Shown: positions 32,658 to 44,576, numbered from the stretch's first letter. The stretch: DNA of 64,000 bases from Madurella fahalii (GCA_029876055.1 CM056876.1:4402001-4466000); one strand, 5' to 3'. Numbers and translations are program-made. Notes: generated by a model not told the origin, from the sequence alone.

Positions 32658-34403
32658 TGTATCTCGCCCTGGAGATTCTGCGGATAGCTGTTATGTCGAA
32701 GTTTAGTCTAGTAGTTGTGAAGCTGAGACGGTTCCGTGGTACCAGGCAGGCTTGTTCGAAGAGATTAGGGATGTATGAAAATACTCTGGCCGGAGGAATC
32801 CATCCTGAAAGCCTGTAGTAGGCTTAATTCACATCGACTTTCTTCTGACTTACGATAACGGCCGTCTGCCCTCTCTGCCCACCTCCGTCATCCTTGTCCG
32901 ATTGCGCCTTGGTTGAGCTATGACGTCAGTCAAAGATGGTCAATCAGCCAGAAGGCGGTCTCGAGTGGCAGAATGGTCGTGAGGAACGGCCCGCAGGGAA
33001 AAAAAAAAAAAAAAAAACGGCAGCCCCAGATTCGTGGATCGCTTCGGGAGTTTGGAGTCTTTGGATCGCTTTCAGTATAAAAGTCTCGATGCCCGAATTG
33101 TTTTGAGGGCTGCGCAATGCAGCTCTCTCTCTCACCCCCTCTCTCTCTTGTAATACGAGGTAGGGAATGCCCATCACCCGACTTATCCCCATGTCCCGGA
33201 GAGCTGGTGAAACCCCTCACTCGTACAGCTGCCCTTACTGGAGTGCTGGGAATTTAAGGGTGGGGTGCCAATGAAGGCGGGTTATTATTAACCTTTTTAG
33301 CTCATTACCTAAGGTCACTTCGCTTCCTTACCTTATTAGGTGCCGAGAGGATGGGGACAGGACCTGCAGCCAGTCGCTGCAACATCACGGAACTCGTCTC
33401 TGCCGCTCGCTCAGGCCTATCCCAGGTCACTCGACCCATGTTTCAGGACGATCAGCTACACCTGCAAGTGCTTCCGGATCGCCATTCGCCAACCTGGATA
33501 TCTCGGGTCGTAGACCGCTCGTTTCGTTGAGGGAGGGGGTGTCCCGGCCTTGGGAAGCTGGACTGGCGAGTTGAAATTGTCACGAGGAAATGCCCCAGCC
33601 TCTTCGTCTCTGCATGCTGCTGTTGGGGGAAGCGGATTGGAGCGAATTGCGAATTCAGGGGCACCACGCACGGGCCACCGCTCAGGGGTCAGTGCGCAGT
33701 TTCTTTTCGGTGAATCCATAGTTTTACGTTACCCAGAGTCCATTAACTTTTGGATAATACGGATGGGCATTTGCTTTGACCTGGCGCTGTCCGCTGTCCA
33801 CCGTCCGCCGTCCGTGGCCAACCTGGACTCCAAGCCCTGTCTGCTCTGTGAATCCGCAAAGCCATTTTATTCCCTGCGGTTAAGCTCCACTCGGCCCTGC
33901 AGCGCTCTCTCTGCACCCGGCCGTACCCGCACTCTGCGCTCCGCGTGACAGCTTGGCACCATCTCCCTCGCAGCAAACAATTGCTGCTGCAGTGCGCATA
34001 CTGCATGCTTCTCCACTGTCCAGCGAATTTTGGATCTTCTTTTTTTTTTTATCTTTTTATTTTTTTTTCTTTATTTTCTTATTGGAGCAGCCGAACGTTA
34101 GCCAAAGAGAGAGAGAGAGAGCTGCGGCACGGCGGGCTTTGCTTCCATCCACCGGACCCAGCATCAGTGTAAAAAGACGTGCATCTCGACGTGCATCTCG
34201 ACGCACGTCTTCCTGCAGGAGGCAGTCTCAGCAATTAGCCGCACCGCACATGTCTCCGAGACAAACTGTCGATCTAGAGCCGGTCTGAGCACCCAGCACC
34301 TCTGCGTCTCTTGGTATCCGCCCGACGAACCCGGTTAGCACCGCAGCCCGCCGCACAATACCCCCCTCCCGCACCGCCGGCGCCGGCGCTACCGTCGCCC
34401 ACG
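32658..34403. promoter_or_regulatory. long divergent intergenic region with simple tracts
   Basis: About 1.7 kb between divergent genes. It contains an A-run at about 33000-33017, CT-rich tracts near 33121-33150, a T-rich tract near 34039-34078 and a GA repeat near 34107-34121. An 8-bp-stem hairpin (34175-34210) lies in the probable 5' leader of the hydrolase gene. No coding frame is convincing. Confidence 0.45.
34175..34210 (+). promoter_or_regulatory. hairpin in probable 5' UTR
   Basis: AGACGTGC and GCACGTCT pair exactly around a 20-nt loop. The loop contains a repeat of the stem-proximal GACGTGCATCTC. It sits about 195 bp before the hydrolase start. A regulatory role is only a guess. Confidence 0.4.
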
Positions 34404-37400
34404 ATGGACCAGTCCTCCCTTGCCGCTGCTATCCCTCCCATCCCCCGCAAGTCCCGAGAACGAGAGCGCACCCGCCACGCCCGCCAACACCGTGACCCAT
34501 CCGCGCGCCGCCACGACACCTCGCACCCGCCCTCGACCGCCGACGCGAACGACGACGTCTTTGCCGACTGGACAACCTGGGACCGAGAGCGCTACGCCGA
34601 CCGTCACCTCAGAGACCCCGATAACCACCAGGCTGCGCCTGTAGCGCCCGCGTCGCCCGAGGTCATCTCGTCGCTCATCACGTCCCTCTCCTCGATATCC
34701 AGGCCCGTGAGCAATCACTTCGACAGCCCTTCGTATCTGGGCCCAATTGGCCTCGGTAGCCCCCTGAGTCTGTCGCTTCCCGGCTCTCCCAAGGGCGGCT
34801 CGTTTGGCGTCGACTACGGCGCATATGCTCAGCCGTCGCTGAGGGAATTGCGGGAAGAAGAGGATGTGCCTTTAGGCGATCTCCCGGCGAGCGCCCCGGT
34901 CATCCGGACGTCGAAACCTCCGAGCGGGCTCTCAGCTCTGACTGCGCCCAAGTCGCCCAGGAGCCCCGGAACTCGCGACGCATCCGGCATTAAGGGGCTC
35001 CTTTCCCGAGGCAGCAGCCGGCCGTCGAGCCGCGGGTCGCTGACGTCGGGGGCCGAGAGTATCGGCAAGCCTAGCATCGAGCGCTTGCAGGAGCCATTGT
35101 CGCCTGGCGCCGACAACACGCTGAGGAGCCAACGGTCGTACGACAGCTGGGGGAGGAAAGGCCCGCGGAACCAGCGCGGCGTGATGTACATGAGCAGCAA
35201 AGAACAGTTGCGAGAAAAAGAAGCCGAGAAGAAAAGGGCGAGCATCGGCGCTGTTGGCGGCAATTCGCACGCCTTTGGCCCGACGAGCGGCCCTACGACC
35301 CCTCGCCTCGACCCGCTCTCCGTCGAGTCGGTGATCAACGAGGAGCCAAACGCCGACTCCGCCACTACCCGCCTCATACCCGAGATCCCCAATGACAGTC
35401 TCCCAAGTCCTCGGCTGATCCCCGTTCGAGATTCGTCGCTCAGAAAGACCGGGAACAACGCGAAACGGTCCTCCGCCCGAACCTCGCGGACCTCCAAGCG
35501 AGATAGCGACGGTGCCTACGGGGCGATTCCGGAGCTCGAAGAGCAGCACTGCGAGACTCGCGGCGCGAGCCGCAGTGACAGCGCGAGGCGGCGCCACCCC
35601 GCTCAGAAGCAAGGCCAAGGGGTCGACCCTTTGAGGCTCTCGGCAGACCTGCCGCAAGAGACCCCGGCGCCGCTCGGGAAGCCGCGGCCGGACATCTACA
35701 GCACGACCCCTTCAACGCCAGCCGCAGCAATGTTCCCCGATTTAGACGCCGTCGACGACGGTGCCCCGTCGCCTGCCGTTGCTCAAGGGCGCCGTCGGGA
35801 CCGCGAAGCAAGCGCCGAATACAGGCGACGTTCGGGCCGCCATACTCCCGATCCGCTTGGCGGTTACACGAGCGAGGGCGGTGGGACAAGTATAAAGGTG
35901 AAGCGCAGCAGCACCCGTCTGAAGCGGCTTTCCGGCACGGCAAGCCTCACTCCGGAGAAAGCAACAGAACCGGGCGCGGCGGCGGCGACGAACACGCAGA
36001 GCGATCAACCGCACATTGCTTATGAGCGACCACGGAGCGCCGACAGCATCGATGACGCGGTCGAGAGCTATCTGTGCAGCCCCCGGCTCAGCCAGAAGAT
36101 TCGACATCCGCAGACAGGCCGCGTTGTCAGCTTCAGCGAGGTGGGGGATCCGAATGGAAGCGCCGTCTTCTGCTGTGTCGGGATGGGATTGACCAGATAC
36201 ATCACGGCCTTTTACGACGAACTTGCGCTGACATTGAGGTTGCGACTGATCACGCCGGACCGTCCGGGCGTTGGCGACAGCGAGCCGTACGCCGAGGGGA
36301 CCGCGACCCCGTTGGGCTGGCCCGGTACGTTTTGTTGCGCTTCTATTGCGCTTTTGTTTCATGTTCTATTCCGTGCCATTCGGGGCCCCCGCTAACACAA
36401 GGTTCGCCATCAGACGACGTGTACGCGATTTGTCAGTCTCTCAAGATCACCAAGTTTTCCATACTGGCCCATTCGGCCGGCGCCATTTACGCCCTCGCGA
36501 CGGCGCTCCGCATGCCCCAGCATATCCGCGGCAGGATACATTTGCTCGCCCCCTGGATTCCCCCGTCGCAAATGAACGTGTTTGGCGCCAGCGCGCAGAC
36601 GCCACTCCCCCCGACAAACGCCATTCCGACCAGTCAGAGGATATTGCGGGCCCTTCCAACCCCGATTTTGAAGGCCGCAAACAGCAGTTTCATGACGGCG
36701 ACCAGTTCGAGCATCACGAGCTCCCTGCCGAAACAGAAGCGCACCAAGCGGGACAAGAAGAGCAGCGCAGCCGCTAAGGATAAAGAAAACAAGGATCAGC
36801 CCAAGGGCATGGTCCACGCTCTAGAGAACAAGGAGAACGTCCACCACGCCGACAGCTTAGCCAAAGATCTCCCCCACCTCCCCGCCGCCGACGAAAACAT
36901 GGACCGCGTCCGCCCGTCCGGGACCAGCCCGCCGGCCACTGTAGGCCATTCGAATGGCATCGGCCACCGCCACCGACGCTCCAGCTCCTCCAACCAAGGC
37001 CTACTTGGGTGCCACTCGGAAAGGGACGAGCACATGCCCCCAACGGCGGCCTCTCCGGCAAACTCGCAGCTCGCCGACCGCGAACGCCAGGAACTGTACG
37101 ACAACCGGCTCACGCATGCCATCTGGCAGCTCGCGACGACGGGGGCCAACCCGGCGGTGGACTTGTTGGTGTGCCTGGAGCGGAGACACACAATCGGATT
37201 TCGGTATGTGGACATCACGCGGCCGGTGGTGATCCACCACGGGAGCCGGGACACGCGCGTGCCGGTGGACAATGTGCGGTGGCTGGGCAAGACGATGAAG
37301 CGGTGCGAGGTTCGGGTGCTGGAGGGGGAGGGCCACGGGCTGATGGCTAGCGCGCAGGTCATGGGCGGGGTGCTGATGGAGATCAGTCGGGAGTGGGAGG

Positions 37401-37492
37401 AGTGGGGAAGGGTTACGGGGGCGACGAAGAGGGAGGGCGAGAGGGGACGGCGGGGGACCATCGGGAGGGACGGGGACGCGGTGAGGCGGTAG
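34404..37492 (+). CDS. alpha/beta hydrolase with ~580-aa disordered N-terminus
   Basis: Exons 34404-36324 and 36414-37492 join in phase 1 (donor GTACGT, GCTAAC branch, CATCAG acceptor), 999 aa. The first in-frame ATG gives MDQSSLAAA. Residues 1 to about 570 are Ser/Pro/Arg-rich and disordered with many S/T-P sites, suggesting kinase control. The hydrolase fold begins near VVSFSEVGDPNGSAVF and runs through LRLITPDRPGVGDS, the nucleophile elbow LAHSAGA (about residue 665), the acid in HHGSRDTRVPV and the histidine in EGEGHGL. A charged, low-complexity insert (KRTKRDKKSS, then NKENVHHAD) occupies the lid region. The catalytic triad looks complete. Substrate is unknown. Confidence 0.85.
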
Positions 37493-38012
37493 GTAGGTAT
37501 GGTATAGCATCCGCCCACGCGCGCAAGCGGGTTTCTGCTACTGGTTGGGTAATATATGCCGTCGGCACACATCTGTGTATGTAGCCTATCTGTCACGACG
37601 AGGAAGAGCGAGGGCTTTTTGTCGGAGGCTCTAATTTTGGATAACAGCTTAATAAGTACTAAAGAGTATACACGGTCGAAGCAGAGAGCAATTTTTATGT
37701 CACGGTTCCTGCGTATCTGCCTGGGTTGGTTTGTAGTACTGGTTTATTACGCTGTGTCGATGTGTTGTGAATGGTTTATTATTTTATTTAATTTTTATAC
37801 ATTTTATTTATTATATTTGTTCATTTTTTGGTAATGTAATTATTGTGCATTAACTCCAAGAAACTTCATAATAGTTCTGTGTAAAAATTATGAAATACCG
37901 AGAGAGAATGCGAATCCAATTAGCCCCTCCTTTTATACATAACTACTTATGCTATGCCTGGCTGGGTCTCAGGGCCTCGTAAACGCCCGTCATTTCCTCC
38001 CGCAACTCTCTG
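37493..38012. other. convergent, AT-rich intergenic region
   Basis: The part from about 37760 to 37900 is very AT-rich. No gene or clear repeat is seen. Confidence 0.5.
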
Positions 38013-39674
38013 TCAATAATAGTGTGCAGGGAACCGATGATCCCAGTAACCCTCAGGTCTGGGGCCGTCATGCCATTCCAGAGGGGACTCTGGTAGGCCA
38101 CGCTGCTTCCTCAGATTCCTGATCCGGCTAATGATAGGCTTTTCGTGGAACTCTCCGGGTCGGACAACAAGATCGCGGTCCTCCGGCGTCTTCACCCAGT
38201 CCCACAACGTGAGCATATCATAGCACTCACCTTCCCAGAGCCCATTCCCGATGCCGTCAAGCGCAAACCTCCACAGCCGTCGGGCTAGCGCATAGGCTGG
38301 GTCGTAGGCAAGGCGTCTGAAGACTGGCCCTGCAGCCTCATCAAAGGCCTCCTTGATCAGGCGGCGGGACGGCCTCCAGACATCACGATAAGCCCCTTGG
38401 ACAGCTTTTTCAATGTTTAAAACATCCTCGGCGTATCCGCCCAGGAACCGCTCCCAGTCCCACAATCTGACGGGCGTGACGCATGCCACAAACGCTGGTA
38501 CGAGGTGCGCCAATTCCCAGGGCCAGATAGCGCGGGAGAAAATTGGCCGGTTCGGGGGGGTTTCGAGGTCGGTGACGGCGGTGAGGGCGAAGAACTCGGG
38601 ATCATCGGCCGTCTTGTTGAAGACGGTCGACGGTAAACTGGTATATTGAAAGCCGAAGCAGGCTGGCATGTTGTCAAAGTAGCCCATGTCTGAGAGCTCC
38701 TTGGCCATGGCCATCATCTTATCCGTGAGCTCGACTCGGAAGCGGTAAGGTTCGCCACGAGCAAGGTCGGCAGTTTTCCATTTGTTAAAGAGGGCGGTCA
38801 TAGTGTCCAGAACGAGGCCCGGCTTGGTCGTCGTGCTGGGCTCGTAGGGCTGGGACAGTCTGGCGGTAGCATCGCCTTCGGGGAATTCCAGACGCTCCTC
38901 AAGGCAATACTCGTTCATCTGAACCTGCATGCTTGTAAACGGCAAGACTCGTACTTCCTTTCCTTCGGGGTCAAGAACAAGCCTGCCATACACAGAGCTC
39001 TGTGCCTCCAGCAGCTCCCGATACAGTTTCCCCACCTCGCGGGCAACCTGGCACCGGGTCTCAAGGCTCATCTCGCTTCCCCCGTACATGAGCTCGAGTT
39101 CCTCTCCACCAGCCGGCCAGGAGAAGAGCATGTAAGGGCTGTTGAAGATGTTGTTGGTCGCCTCGTCAAGCTTGACGAGGTCTAGAGCAGGGATCTTGGT
39201 ATGTTGCTGTACAAAGCGCAATCGGGCCACCGCCTGATTCACGGGGTAGCGGTCTCTAGTTATCGGTAAGGCATGTTGAACATGTAAAAGGTACGCTTGC
39301 TGAGTTCCTTTATGGGTGAGTCTGCCTCGGTGGTATAACCAGGCATCACCGTCCACAGCCACAGTGAAGTCGTCGTCGTCGGCACCCGGCCAAACCGTCG
39401 TGCGGACGAAGGTCCGGACGCGCTCCTCGAAGAGGTTCCAGGGACCCAGCCCATCAGTATCTGGCTCCTCATCGTCCTCGTCAGTCGTATCGTCCAAACT
39501 CAGGTCCGTTAAAGGCACCGATACATCTGACTGCATGCCATGGCCATATTCTGCGTCAGCTTCCCTAGAGACTGAGCTTGCTCCAGAGTCAGAGGCAGTG
39601 TCTGTGTCGGGAGTTTCCATGGCCAGGACCCTCCTCATAGGAGTGCAGGTTGTGCTCTCCAAGCTCAGATTCAT
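38013..39674 (-). CDS. aminoglycoside phosphotransferase (APH)-fold-like fungal protein
   Basis: Single exon. The first in-frame ATG (39674) gives 553 aa starting MNLSLES. An acidic N-terminus (DDTTDEDDEEPD) precedes an APH-like N-lobe: GDAWLYHRG, RDRYPVNQAVARLRFVQQHT, IPALDLVK, NNIFNSPYMLFSWPAGG and CQVAREVGKLYRELL...YGRLVL. Families of this kind are expanded in filamentous ascomycetes. The usual HxDxxxxN catalytic loop is not visible, while FFALTAVTDLETP may correspond to the metal-binding aspartate. It is therefore probably an inactive or altered member. A C-terminal extension ends in EGYWDHRFPAHYY. Function unknown. Confidence 0.75.
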   Translation of the reverse strand: MNLSLESTTCTPMRRVLAMETPDTDTASDSGASSVSREADAEYGHGMQSDVSVPLTDLSLDDTTDEDDEEPDTDGLGPWNLFEERVRTFVRTTVWPGADDDDFTVAVDGDAWLYHRGRLTHKGTQQAYLLHVQHALPITRDRYPVNQAVARLRFVQQHTKIPALDLVKLDEATNNIFNSPYMLFSWPAGGEELELMYGGSEMSLETRCQVAREVGKLYRELLEAQSSVYGRLVLDPEGKEVRVLPFTSMQVQMNEYCLEERLEFPEGDATARLSQPYEPSTTTKPGLVLDTMTALFNKWKTADLARGEPYRFRVELTDKMMAMAKELSDMGYFDNMPACFGFQYTSLPSTVFNKTADDPEFFALTAVTDLETPPNRPIFSRAIWPWELAHLVPAFVACVTPVRLWDWERFLGGYAEDVLNIEKAVQGAYRDVWRPSRRLIKEAFDEAAGPVFRRLAYDPAYALARRLWRFALDGIGNGLWEGECYDMLTLWDWVKTPEDRDLVVRPGEFHEKPIISRIRNLRKQRGLPESPLEWHDGPRPEGYWDHRFPAHYY

Positions 39675-40639
39675 CCTCTCAGGAATCGGAATGAACTCTA
39701 GCCTGGGCGTTGTCAACCCCGGCAGGATTGGAAGCCATTTTGATCTTCTGTTGTTCCCCCTAGAGTGACTGGAATTTAGGGCCTATATGTGATTTTGAGA
39801 TTTTCTGGTGATCCCGTTGATTAAGTTGCAATGTAATACAGTGAGCCCAGCTTTTCCTCAAGTTTAAAAGTTTTCAAAGGCAAGAAAACTTAATCTTCAC
39901 TTCACTGACTGAGTTGTTGAGTTGAGTTGACCGAATAACACGGGGTTGGGCTCCTTTTAATCGTTGGTACGGTTGTACGTTATGGTTACTTATGAAGTTA
40001 GACTTTGGTAATGGATTTAGGGCGACGCATTGTTTCATCAATAGGCTCTTTCACAACGACTTCCCATCCTGGATTGCTGCTATTGAGGTTCTTTATGTCC
40101 AAACCGGGTCTGTTCATAACCATTGTGGGTTTAGGTAGTTATAGCTCCATTCTTTTTGCACAAATGTCGGATCATCACGATATGAAGATGCTGTGATCTT
40201 TTACGAGTAATCATCTATCTCACTTGATTGACCTTTTCCATGAGCAATCAATCCATGAGTGAACAACAGTCCGTGAGCTGATCCAAGCGGTAGCTCCCGT
40301 CCCACCCTGGGAGGAGAAGATAATGGCTGTTCCGAGCGCAGCATTGTGCATTGTGATGACGGCATATTGTTAATCTGCTAGCTGCCCCAGGCCTTTCCCC
40401 GGGAGCTCCTGGCACAAATTTGCGGTTATCTCTGCTGGTACTGTCAGTACAAACATCCCAGCCGTCCCACGCTCTTCGCCGGACCACAACCAAAATGACC
40501 GGGTCTGGGACTTGTGAAGTCTCAGTCGGGTCTCTAAGCTGATGAGTTTGGCGGCTGAACCTTTCCTTTATTATTACCTGTGCATCATTCCGAAGCCTGA
40601 CTTATACTTCTTGGTTCGAACTCTCTCAGGTTGACCTGA
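39675..40639. other. intergenic, no gene seen
   Basis: Upstream of the APH-like gene. Short frames only; no supported gene. Confidence 0.45.
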
Positions 40640-41770
40640 CCTGGCGGCCAAGGTGTTCGAAGCCAATATCAGCCAGGCCACCAGAGCACCCACTACAGTA
40701 CACCGTGCTTTGACCTCGCACGGCAGAAGTTCGAGTCCACAACTGATATTCGACGCAGCGCCAAGCTGTCTTTGCGAGGCAGGTCTGTTGCCGGCCCTGG
40801 CCGCCCAGGACACTCTCGTGTCTTAAGAGAGGCACAGCAAGTTGACTGAGCAGAGGCAGGCGACTGGGCATGCGGTCCTGGTTCCGTTGCCGCCTCAGAT
40901 TGTACCAAACCTGCTGGGCTTTGCATTTACCTTTGCTCAGCAAGCGGCATATTTTGTTTCTCGATCCGCCAGATGGCTCCAGTTCTACGTTGGCGTTACT
41001 CAAAAGCCTGGCTTTGACCAGCTCTGTGCGCGGACACCCGCTTGACGACGCCACGCCCAACTTGCAGCTAGTGCCCAATCTCGAGTTTTTACACTGCAAC
41101 GGTTATCCTTCCGTTGCCGAGTCGTTTTCCGCCGTCGTTGCGTAGTCTTAGGACGCTCGCCGAACCGCCCCCGCTCACCGAGCTGATTCTCACAGACGCA
41201 CGTTTGGCGGTGACATCTTTCCTTCACCTCCTGAGTGCACGTATGCCCTATGCTCTGGAAGGTCGGTATGCGATGAACAGCGAGACCCCCTTCCCTGTGG
41301 GATGTGGACGAAACTGTCGGGTTTGGCGAAGTCGTTGCCGGTCTGCAACCTTGGAGCCAAACACTCAAGGAGCTGTGTTCTGCAACGTACAGTAGCTCAT
41401 TGCCCGAGAGGCGCGACTTTTTCGTAGCGTCAGTCTCCTGCGCGAGTTTCGGGTTCCTGAGAATTACACGAATGGAGGCGGCTTTGTTTCGACTTCTATG
41501 GACACGTAGGGTCCGGGGGAGAACGCCCTTACCTCAACACAACCCTTGTCACCTTGGTGCCCGTCACAACGACTACTGATGTCTCAATGCTAAGGTGCAG
41601 CTAACAGGTTGCATTGCTTTACTGGTGCCCGTGGGTGTTAAGATTGCGATCTAAATGCAAGCTTTCTCCCAGAATACCTCCGTACCTCTACCTGGATCCT
41701 TTTGGATCGTTGGGCGCTCCCCACGATCCAGCCCTTGTTGGCCGATCCCTGGCTCATGAACGATTAGCAC
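40640..41770 (+). pseudogene. decayed F-box/LRR-like gene
   Basis: Fragments on the plus strand read like one leucine-rich, F-box-type protein but shift frame repeatedly. Near 41055-41145: NLQLVPNLEFLHCNGYPSVAE. Near 41115-41240: PPSLRSLRTLAEPPPL, then LTELILTDARLAVTSFLHLL. Near 41310-41390: GEVVAGLQPWSQTLKELC. Near 41400-41500: LPERRDFFVASVS and MEAALFRLLWTRRV. No single frame is long and no splice set restores continuity, so I call it a relic. A clear N-terminal F-box is not visible. Another LRR-type or unrelated protein is possible. Confidence 0.45.
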
Positions 41771-43493
41771 TCCCGGATGCTAGGGGTTTGATACTGTGCG
41801 GGTAGGACTGAGTATTATTAACATGGAGAGATCATGTGCCCTACCCGCATGTATCTTACCTTAAGGTGCCGCAATTTGGACTGTTGTTTTGGTTGTTGGG
41901 TTCAAGACTGTTGGTGTTGCATAATCGGGGGCTGTTGCGTCAGAGAGGCCTGTAGGACCGAGGGGCCGCTGTGTGGGGGTAGCTGTTATGTCGAGAAGGT
42001 TGTTTGCGTCGGGGGTTCGCGGTGTCGAGGTAGTTGTGAGCGGGCGGAGGGGGGAATGGCAGAGGATGGGGAAGCGGCGGAGGAAAGCGGTATTTGTCGT
42101 CAATGCCCACAAAATTGGCCACTTACCTCTATGCTTTGCGCTGCGGATGCCAAGGAGGCCAGGGCGATGCTGCCGATGACCGATTGTCCTGGATCACGAT
42201 TACCCATGTTGATGTGTCAAGGGGTTCTGAGCGGGGGGATAGGCGCCCTCAATTCCTGATACCGCCATATTGATTCTTCTTGGCATCTGCGGCACAAAAT
42301 ACAGAGTTGAGGAGGCCAAGATGGTGGTCTAAGATGACAGAGAACCCCTATTCCACAGCTGCGTTTTTGGTGCCGAGGAGTTTGTTATGTTGTACAGCAC
42401 CTAAAATGCTGTATTTCGCACTAGTCGGATCAAGCCGCCCCGGGAAGCCTTATCTCTGAATCTGGCATCCAGTTCAATCTCTTTTTCCCCAAGGAGGATT
42501 GCGCTACACTTGGGGGCCCGTCGTTGGTGTGTTCTGGGGAGAGTTTGAGGGAGCAATACGACTGATGGTTGGGGGTCTGAGGGTGAGAACTGTGCTGCTA
42601 CGGCAGAGAGAAAGTTCAACTTTGGAGAAGGAATGTGGGATTGGAGAGGGGAGCATGATCCAAAAGAAACATGTGCTGTTGAAGGAGCAAACGGAGGGAA
42701 GAAAGGAGGGCTTGGCGCGCAGGCCGGAACAGCTGCTCGGCAGTTGGTGGCAAGTGATGTTGGACACTTGCAGCTCTCCAGCTGAGGAAAGACTGGCAAG
42801 CATCCCGTCGCCCTTGTTGTGGTGTCTTTGCTCTTGCGTTCCCCACCGGCCCGACAAATAGCGGATGTTACCTGAAGTTCAACAGGCCTAGATGATACAA
42901 CCAGTATACTAGTCGTTTGTCAAATTGTATATACGACATTAGGATTCTACGAGCATGTTCCCAGCCTGTCACCCCTTACATGGAGAGTGGCAAACAAGTC
43001 GTGGGCAGAATGGATAGGGTATTGTACATGACCAGTCGGTCGTTGCAAAAGTCGAATTGTGCGACAGGAGGCATTGAGGCTTGAAAGGATATGCACTAAG
43101 GAATAATGCTGCTGTGGCCACGTGGTGACCGGAGTTCAACCAATTCGGCGGTACTTAGAGGAACGCTAATGCTGTGAATGTATAAACGCAATACGAGCAA
43201 TTCCTTAATCCTCCCGAAAATCGGGCGACGTCGGTAATGTATCGGGCGGATTGCGAACTTTCCTTGTGGTAATCTTTGACAACGGGATTGCTTGGGACCA
43301 ACATCAAAGTATTATGAGGCCTTGGATACCTAGTAAGTGGTAGCTTGGGGCTGGCTTCCGAGCGAGGATTGCTTGCACACCCCCCCGCTGCAAGTGTCTG
43401 CTAATGGAGGGGTTCATCCGTCGGAATATGCAGGAATCCGGCCTTTGGGCTCCCCCATAGCACCCAAGACCCCTCCAATCCCCTGATAACCGC
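41771..43493. other. intergenic, no supported gene
   Basis: Contains short frames on both strands, including a possible minus-strand mini-gene near 42207 with a GTAAGT donor that I could not complete. No repeat or RNA gene is recognised. Confidence 0.4.
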
Positions 43494-44276
43494 CTACTCT
43501 CTCCTACCCTCACAAATCAAGAATGGAAACACCACTTCCGGGCCCAACACCCCACTCCCAGGCTCCGTCTCCACCTTCTTCGCCATCTCAAACGCCCTCT
43601 CAACCTTCACCTCGACGAACCCCGCCGTTTCCAGCACCCTCCTCATCTGCCCCGCCTCAATCCCGTGCCGCTCTACCCCGTCCATCTTGGCCTCGGGGTG
43701 GAACCGCCTCGCAGCTGGCCCAAAGTCCTCAAAGTCGGTCACCATGACCCTCCCACCGCTCTTCAGGACCCCGTAGACCGTCTCGAACAGCCGCCCCAGG
43801 TCCGGAACGTGATGCAGCACGAGGTGCGACACGACCAGGTCGAACCGCCGCCCATTCTCCGCCCGCCCCGTGACCGGATCGACCCGCAGCCTCTCGTCGT
43901 CCGGATCCTCCAGGAGGGCGCACACGCCCCGCACGTTCTGGAAGGTGGTGCCGGCGGGAGGGGACGATGAGGGCGGGGAGGGCGGCGCCTGCTGCTGCAG
44001 TTGCGGCTGCTGCAGCAGCAGCTTGGCCCGCAGCGCGTCGATCATGGCCTGCGCGGGGTCGACGGCGGTGACGGAGCGCACCGACGGCGCGAGCGCAAGC
44101 GACAGCAGGCCGGTGCCGCAGCCTAGGTCTAGGACGTCGTAGGTGGAGAGTGTGGCGGGCCCGGGCAGGCGGGCGAGGTAGGCGGCGTGGGCGAGCGCCG
44201 TGGCGCGCTGCACGTCCGGGTTGGTGTCCCATGACGCAGCCTCGGCGTTGAAGCGCGCTTGGTTTTGGGTGGTCAT
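43494..44276 (-). CDS. class I SAM-dependent methyltransferase
   Basis: Single exon, 260 aa, from the ATG at 44276. Such enzymes transfer a methyl group from S-adenosylmethionine. Motif I is exact (VLDLGCGTGLLSLAL, about residue 47-61). Motif II follows (VTAVDPAQAMIDALR), then the post-motif DLVVSHLVLHHVPDL and LKSGGRVMVTDFEDFG. A Gln/Pro/Ser insert (about residues 88-112) separates motifs II and III and looks like repeat expansion. The N-terminus (NAEAASWDTNPDVQRAT) resembles the UbiE/UPF type of methyltransferase. The substrate cannot be told. It is flanked by the repeat-rich part of the window. Confidence 0.88.
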   Translation of the reverse strand: MTTQNQARFNAEAASWDTNPDVQRATALAHAAYLARLPGPATLSTYDVLDLGCGTGLLSLALAPSVRSVTAVDPAQAMIDALRAKLLLQQPQLQQQAPPSPPSSSPPAGTTFQNVRGVCALLEDPDDERLRVDPVTGRAENGRRFDLVVSHLVLHHVPDLGRLFETVYGVLKSGGRVMVTDFEDFGPAARRFHPEAKMDGVERHGIEAGQMRRVLETAGFVEVKVERAFEMAKKVETEPGSGVLGPEVVFPFLICEGRRE

Positions 44277-44485
44277 TTTTTTTTTCCAGGGCCAGGTGAT
44301 TAAAGCAAGATGGGTGTGATAAGGTAGGGGCGCTGGGATGGACTGAAGAGATGCGGATAGGTTGCTAGGGATAAGGTTGGGTAAGCGATAACGCAGGCTC
44401 TACTGTGGTTGCTGTTGGGTGAAGTTGGTGGAATGGTGGGGGGGTTTCGTAGTTAGGGGATTGCGGGGCCTGTACCATGAGGCCA

Positions 44486-44576
44486 TGTCAGATAAATGCA
44501 GGTTTAGCATTCTACGACCAACAATCGTGGAGCTCACCACCTTTTGGGTGTTTAATGTAGTTGGTAGTTTGCGACA
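44486..44576 (-). mobile_element. solo mini-LTR-like element with 5-bp target duplication
   Basis: A 91-bp unit starts TGTCAGATAAATG and ends TTTGCGACA on the plus strand. It is flanked on both sides by GGCCA (44481-44485 and 44577-44581), a perfect 5-bp target duplication. TGT...ACA ends with a 5-bp duplication are the hallmark of LTR integration. Two relatives lie in inverted orientation at 56334-56417 and 56625-56708. Confidence 0.75.

Noticed and set aside
42000..42207. Minus-strand mini-gene starting MGNRDPGQSVIGS with a GTAAGT donor
   Set aside because: The donor is good, but no downstream exon gives more than about 15 further residues, and I recognise no family. Too weak to call.
41834..42259. 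Cysteine-rich plus-strand frame resembling a secreted protein
   Set aside because: There is no signal peptide, and the Cys richness follows from TGT/TGC runs opposite a Thr/Pro-rich strand.
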